Positions 60,371 through 64,000 of a DNA stretch of 64,000 nt are shown here, one piece after another; the first letter of the stretch is position 1, and each line of letters opens with the position of its first letter. Made by a program: the position numbers and the translations under genes. The stretch covers positions 1 through 64,000 of the forward strand of contig JAJCZJ010000014.1 of the NCBI GenBank assembly GCA_029262455.1, given 5' to 3'. The notes below the pieces were generated by a model, which had not been told where the DNA came from, searched no databases, and worked only from the letters and a program-made list of their open reading frames with translations. The stretch is from Deltaproteobacteria bacterium (lineage in GTDB: Bacteria; Desulfobacterota; Binatia; HRBIN30; CADEER01).

Positions 60371-62467
60371 TCATGGGCAGGGCTCCAGGCCCTGGTTTGT
60401 GCACAGGCATCCCTCTTGGACTGGGTCGCCGCAGAAGCCGTCGACCATCGGCCCGCCGGCCGGGCACGGTAGACGGCAAGGCGCTTCCGTACACTCGAAC
60501 TCGCCGGCGAAGTGACACAAGGGCGGCTCGTCCGGACAGATCGCGGCGCAATAGCACTCGCCGTCGGTGAGACTTGCAGACTCAATCACGCACCGGCCTG
60601 AGACCGTCACCTCGTTGGGACAGACAAACGTACAAGGCTTGCCGCAGAAACAAGGCTCCGGCTCCTTTTCTTCCGGCTGACACTCGCAGGCCTGGCCGGT
60701 GTTCACACACACATCGCCAGACGGACATTGCCCAGCGCACATTGGGAAGCTCTGGCCGCATGGGACGTCATCGAAGCCTTCTTTGATCGTCGGAGCGCAA
60801 AGGTAGACGGCCTCGCGCACCGTGAGATCGTGGTCGTCGTCGAACTGATCGCCGGCGTTGATCAGACGATCGCTCGAGCGGTTCGGCTCGATCCTATAGC
60901 AAGTCAGATGGTCGTTTTGGTTCATGATGCCTTCGTCGTTCTTGTCGACCGGGTTGCAGAACTTCACCGGCTCGCGGACCATGAACGACTCTTCGATGGT
61001 GTCGAACTGGTCCAGCAACTGAACCTCCCGATCGATCGAAGGACCAGTTGCCTCGTAGCACTTGAAATGATCCAGCTTGACCGGGGGACAGAGGTTGTTC
61101 TTGCGCGTTGGGACCAAGAGGTGGGACGGATCTTGGACGTCGAGAATCGCTGCCCCGAATTGATTGATGATCTGCACCGTCCGCTGCGTTGCGCGTCCAC
61201 TCAGGCGGTACCAGGTCAGGTGAGCCAGGGGGTCGAAAATCTCATAGACCTTTTCTTCCTTTGTCTTCTGAACTGGGTTGGCGAATTTGTCGATCGCCTC
61301 GAGCTCGAAATTCGGATCGTCCTCAAATTGGTCACGCAGCCGAACCGGAATCACCACATTTACATCGTCGACTTCGTAGACTTTGAAATGATCGAGAAAA
61401 TCAGGCGGCTCCGGACAGTGCTCGTGGTCTAGGTTCAAGAACGGCACGGCGTAGCAGTCCGGTCCCGGAGCGTCGGGATTCAGGCACGAGTTGTCGCCGG
61501 AATCGTAGGGAGGCAGAATGCGTACTCCTGCGTTTTCCAAACGGACCGAACCCGGGGGGCCTCCGGGAGGACCACCTTCGATGATTCCGGTTGGGGTTTC
61601 GACCTCGAAGAAGACGTCGAAGAAGCTGTCGGCAGGAAAGTCGCTGTCGGAAGCAACGCTGGTAACCTTGCCCATCGATCGGCGAACCGAGCTCTCCACG
61701 AGCTTCGCGTTCACCTGTGCGCCCGCTTCTCGGCAGGCAGAGCTCGCATCGACGTTCGCCGTTCCACTGAGCTGCATCGCGACGATCTCCACTTCGATCT
61801 CCCGCAGACCACTGGCCAGGACGACGGGACCACTGCGACGGACGCACACCGGCCCCCTGGCATCGAAGTCGACCGTGCACACACCCGTCGGGGTCGCAAG
61901 GTCGTAGCCATTCAGCGACATCGACGAGTCGAAGATGTCCAACCCCGCTTGTGTGAACTCCAGGTTTATCGAGGGAGGTGTACAGCCGGGATCATCGCTG
62001 TCGACGAATGTGTCGCCGTCATTGTCCTCGCCGTCGCGGCACGTTTCGGGAATCGCGATCGACTCGGGAGTGCTGTTCGCCGCGTCGCAGAACGAGCCGA
62101 GACACTGCTCGAGGCTCTCGAGGTAACCGTCACCGTCCGCGTCCCTGAACTCGACGCAACCCTCGAGCGCTGCCCTCACGGAGAGCACGAGCTCGTTGAC
62201 CTTAACTTCGCCATCGCAATTGGGATCGCAGGATGAGCAGGTCGCCAAGTCGCTACGGTCTTGCAACACGTTCACACAGCGGACCAGCTCGGAAACCCGG
62301 ACCCTCCCATCCCCATCACAATCCGCGTGACAGAGCCGCGCCGGGCCACCGAAGGACTCGACTGGCAAGAGCGCCGCCAATGCCACTACCAGGCTCGGGA
62401 TCAACAATCGGTTGCGCCAGCGGGGCGCCAGGCCTGAAGAACCAACTCGTTCGCTTCGCTTCTTCAT
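60371..62467 (-). CDS. secreted Ca-binding/DUF7450-repeat protein
   Basis: 698 residues. Signal peptide (LLIPSLVVALAALLPVESFGG). Two dockerin/EF-hand-like units (CDGDGRVRVSELVRCVNVL, CDGEVKVNELVLSVRAAL) are followed by a Ca-type DADGDGYLESLEQC and DNDGDTFVDSDDPGC. Three repeats begin LDHFKCYEA, HLTCYRIE or DHFKVYEVDD with 'LRDQF' and 'FCNPVDK' (DUF7450 pattern). A Cys-rich C-terminus closes the protein. Likely extracellular and structural or adhesive. Confidence 0.75.
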   Translation of the reverse strand: MKKRSERVGSSGLAPRWRNRLLIPSLVVALAALLPVESFGGPARLCHADCDGDGRVRVSELVRCVNVLQDRSDLATCSSCDPNCDGEVKVNELVLSVRAALEGCVEFRDADGDGYLESLEQCLGSFCDAANSTPESIAIPETCRDGEDNDGDTFVDSDDPGCTPPSINLEFTQAGLDIFDSSMSLNGYDLATPTGVCTVDFDARGPVCVRRSGPVVLASGLREIEVEIVAMQLSGTANVDASSACREAGAQVNAKLVESSVRRSMGKVTSVASDSDFPADSFFDVFFEVETPTGIIEGGPPGGPPGSVRLENAGVRILPPYDSGDNSCLNPDAPGPDCYAVPFLNLDHEHCPEPPDFLDHFKVYEVDDVNVVIPVRLRDQFEDDPNFELEAIDKFANPVQKTKEEKVYEIFDPLAHLTWYRLSGRATQRTVQIINQFGAAILDVQDPSHLLVPTRKNNLCPPVKLDHFKCYEATGPSIDREVQLLDQFDTIEESFMVREPVKFCNPVDKNDEGIMNQNDHLTCYRIEPNRSSDRLINAGDQFDDDHDLTVREAVYLCAPTIKEGFDDVPCGQSFPMCAGQCPSGDVCVNTGQACECQPEEKEPEPCFCGKPCTFVCPNEVTVSGRCVIESASLTDGECYCAAICPDEPPLCHFAGEFECTEAPCRLPCPAGGPMVDGFCGDPVQEGCLCTNQGLEPCP

Positions 62468-62643
62468 AGGGTCCCATCCCCTTTCGCCTTATGCCTGGAC
62501 TATCGCTATTCGGCGGCGAAGGGGGCAATTGGGGAATCCACGTAAGAGCCACTCGATTTCGCGCCCGACGGCAGTCGCGCCTTTTTGGGGTGCGGACGTA
62601 AGCGTCCGGTAATACACCCCCGTTCGGACCGACATATGCTCTC

Positions 62644-62770
62644 GAACCCGCCGCCCGCTACAATGAGTTTTTCGCGCACGAGATCGAGTGCCTTAGCTCG
62701 AAAACCGCCTGACTATCGCCTCCGAAGTTCACAATTTCAGCACCTTCCGGTGGCCCCCGGCCAAGGGCGC
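62644..62770 (+). repeat. dispersed 3'-end repeat, copy 4
   Basis: Reads EPAARYNEFFAHEIECLSSK, then TA and a stop, and continues into the shared non-coding tail (AAGTTCACAATTTCA..., CCGGCCAAGG). The only copy that keeps the natural stop codon. The rest of 62468-62924 shows no gene. Confidence 0.65.
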
Positions 62771-62924
62771 CAAGCAACCTCATGAAGCGGCATTCCGAGA
62801 GTCGGACGACTCGTTAGATACGTTCCCCCCTTGCGACGACCGGCGGGCAAAAAACCGGCTTCCACGCCCTGAGAGATCGTTATGAAGGTGATCGCGCGCC
62901 GCGGTTGGTGTACAAGCTTGCGGC

Positions 62925-63650
62925 ATGGAGACTACGACGCATGAAATCGCCGACGGGATTTTTCGTTTATCGACGTTTGTTCCGGCGGTGACGCCCGACG
63001 GATTTACCTTCAACCAGTTCTTGGTTCGGGCCGAGCAGCCGCTCTTGTTTCACACCGGGCTGCGAAACATGTTTCCGATGATCGCCGAAGCCGTGGCGCG
63101 GATCATCCCGATCGAGCAGCTGCGTTGGGTTGCGTTCGGACACGTCGAGGCCGACGAGTGTGGTTCGATGAACCAGTGGCTGGCGGCGGCGCCGGATGCT
63201 CAGGTTGCGCACGGCGCCCTCGGGGTCGACGTCTCGCTCAACGATCTGGCCGATCGGCCGCCGCGTGCGTTGCGCGACGGTGAGGTGATCGATCTCGGCG
63301 GCAAGCGGGTTCGCCACGTCGACACCCCGCACGTGCCGCACGCCTGGGAAGCGCGCGTGCTGTTCGAAGAGACGACGCAGACTCTGTTTTGTGGCGACCT
63401 CTTCACTCACACCGGTAATTGCGTCGCGCTGACTTCGAGCGATATCGTAGGCCCGGCGGAAGCTGCCGAAGAAATTTTTGGCGCCACCTGCCTGACTCCG
63501 CGGACGGCGCCGACGATCCGCAAGCTGGCCGACCTCGAGCCAAACACCCTGGCCGTGATGCATGGCTCGTCCTTCAACGGCGACTGCCGGAGTGCGCTGA
63601 TTCAATTGGCGGATTTTTACGCCGAGCGGCTGCGATCGGTCTCTGCTTAG
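62925..63650 (+). CDS. flavodiiron-type MBL-fold protein (ODP-like)
   Basis: 241 residues. Carries the full diiron ligand set of flavodiiron proteins with their usual spacing: His73-x-Glu75-x-Asp77 (FGHVEADE), His139 62 residues later (DTPHVPHAWEA), Asp158 (FCGDLFTHTG) and a C-terminal His213 (VMHGSSF). It lacks the flavodoxin domain, so it is a stand-alone ODP domain. Family members reduce O2 or NO or sense oxygen in chemotaxis proteins; the electron donor here is unknown. Confidence 0.75.
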   Translation: METTTHEIADGIFRLSTFVPAVTPDGFTFNQFLVRAEQPLLFHTGLRNMFPMIAEAVARIIPIEQLRWVAFGHVEADECGSMNQWLAAAPDAQVAHGALGVDVSLNDLADRPPRALRDGEVIDLGGKRVRHVDTPHVPHAWEARVLFEETTQTLFCGDLFTHTGNCVALTSSDIVGPAEAAEEIFGATCLTPRTAPTIRKLADLEPNTLAVMHGSSFNGDCRSALIQLADFYAERLRSVSA

Positions 63651-63741
63651 CGGCCACGCCCCAGCGCATGGGCTGTCGACTACTGAGACGAATGAGTGGC
63701 TCAGGACCCTAGGTTCGGTCGCGTCTCCGTTGGCCGTCTCC

Positions 63742-64000
63742 TTAGTCGCAGGCCGTAGCGTTGGTCGGCCTCTTGATCTTGAAAGAGCGGCTTCCCTTAT
63801 TGCTGACTAGTCCACCGGCGGTACCGCCGAAGTTTGCGCAATAGTTGCTGCCGCTCGGAATCAGAACGCGTACATGGCCCTCGGTGCCTGGGTCTGGCGG
63901 CACGATGTCGAGGCCGTTGCCGCGGATGCTGGCGCGAATCCTCGTCTTGCCGCTGCTCGACTGGGTGATCGAAATTCGGCGGACCGGACCGCTTGTGCCG
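63742..64000 (-). CDS. secreted protein, C-terminal part
   Basis: Open frame entering from the right edge and ending with TAA at 63742. It encodes SSGKTRIRASIRGNGLDIVPPDPGTEGHVRVLIPSGSNYCANFGGTAGGLVSNKGSRSFKIKRPTNATACD. The NYCANFGG...FKIK pattern resembles the C-terminal module of the lamin-tail protein (ECWAATFSNP...FKAK), suggesting another exported protein of the same type. Start lies outside the window. Confidence 0.6.
   Translation of the reverse strand, partial: GTSGPVRRISITQSSSGKTRIRASIRGNGLDIVPPDPGTEGHVRVLIPSGSNYCANFGGTAGGLVSNKGSRSFKIKRPTNATACD

Overview
The window is chromosomal DNA from a GC-rich, Gram-negative soil or sediment type bacterium. Lipoprotein and Sec signals, secreted 'choice-of-anchor' and DUF7450-like proteins with C-terminal sorting tails, an acyl-CoA/P450/LLM-oxidoreductase catabolic repertoire and a chromosomal integron together suggest a Binatota, Myxococcota or 'Deltaproteobacteria'-like lineage. 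That placement is inference: there is no rRNA or marker gene here. No tRNA, rRNA or CRISPR array was seen.

Region 1 (1-20.9 kb, minus strand). After a truncated SGNH-hydrolase-type gene and a lone NTF2-like gene, at least 19 tightly packed and often overlapping genes run leftward from a cytochrome P450 (20873) to an SDR (1422). They encode a P450, a double-domain CaiB/BaiF CoA-transferase, an acyl-CoA ligase, a FAS1/MaoC-type hydratase, three SDRs, two FMN-binding split-barrel proteins, a 2,4-dienoyl-CoA-reductase-like flavoenzyme, an acyl-CoA dehydrogenase, two paralogous AttH/CrtC-like proteins, an NTF2-like protein, a phosphotransferase, a zinc alcohol dehydrogenase, a VOC protein and an amidohydrolase-like protein. 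The layout reads as one catabolic operon that hydroxylates, CoA-activates and beta-oxidises a hydrophobic substrate whose identity cannot be read from the sequence. Two palindromes spaced 20 bp apart sit upstream of the first gene and may be its operator.

Region 2 (21.4-33.35 kb, plus strand). This is a chromosomal integron: an intact integron integrase followed, on the SAME strand, by an attI-like region and about 16 gene cassettes separated by attC sites of two main sequence families. Cargo includes two hicAB-type modules, a DUF433/DUF5615 (PIN-like) module, a DUF5343 + HEPN two-gene cassette, a paired small-protein cassette, a peptidase-E-like protein and several small membrane or secreted unknowns. 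In mid-array (29.95-30.24 kb) lies a decayed copy of the integrase 3' end plus attI fused to a scrap of a DUF433 cassette, the scar of a second, tandem integron. The array ends in a frameshifted hicA cassette that abuts the 3' end of a sigma-54 activator gene.

Region 3 (33.35-64 kb). A mixed region: sigma-54 activator, LLM-class oxidoreductase, an AT-richer sterol-desaturase-family gene, VOC, a peptidoglycan amidase with an SH3-like tail, a cytidylate-kinase-like gene, a third AttH/CrtC-like gene, CsbD, a phytochelatin-synthase-fold protein with a DUF1624 membrane protein, SDR, SRPBCC and a flavodiiron-type MBL protein. Interspersed are large secreted proteins (lamin-tail, FDSAG-repeat, CSLREA/right-handed repeat, DUF7450-like). 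One lipoprotein esterase appears circularly permuted. The region is rich in dispersed gene fragments: partial copies of the CSLREA gene, the SDR gene, ends of secreted-protein genes, and a four-copy repeat that looks like the 3' end of an otherwise absent gene. This indicates extensive local rearrangement.
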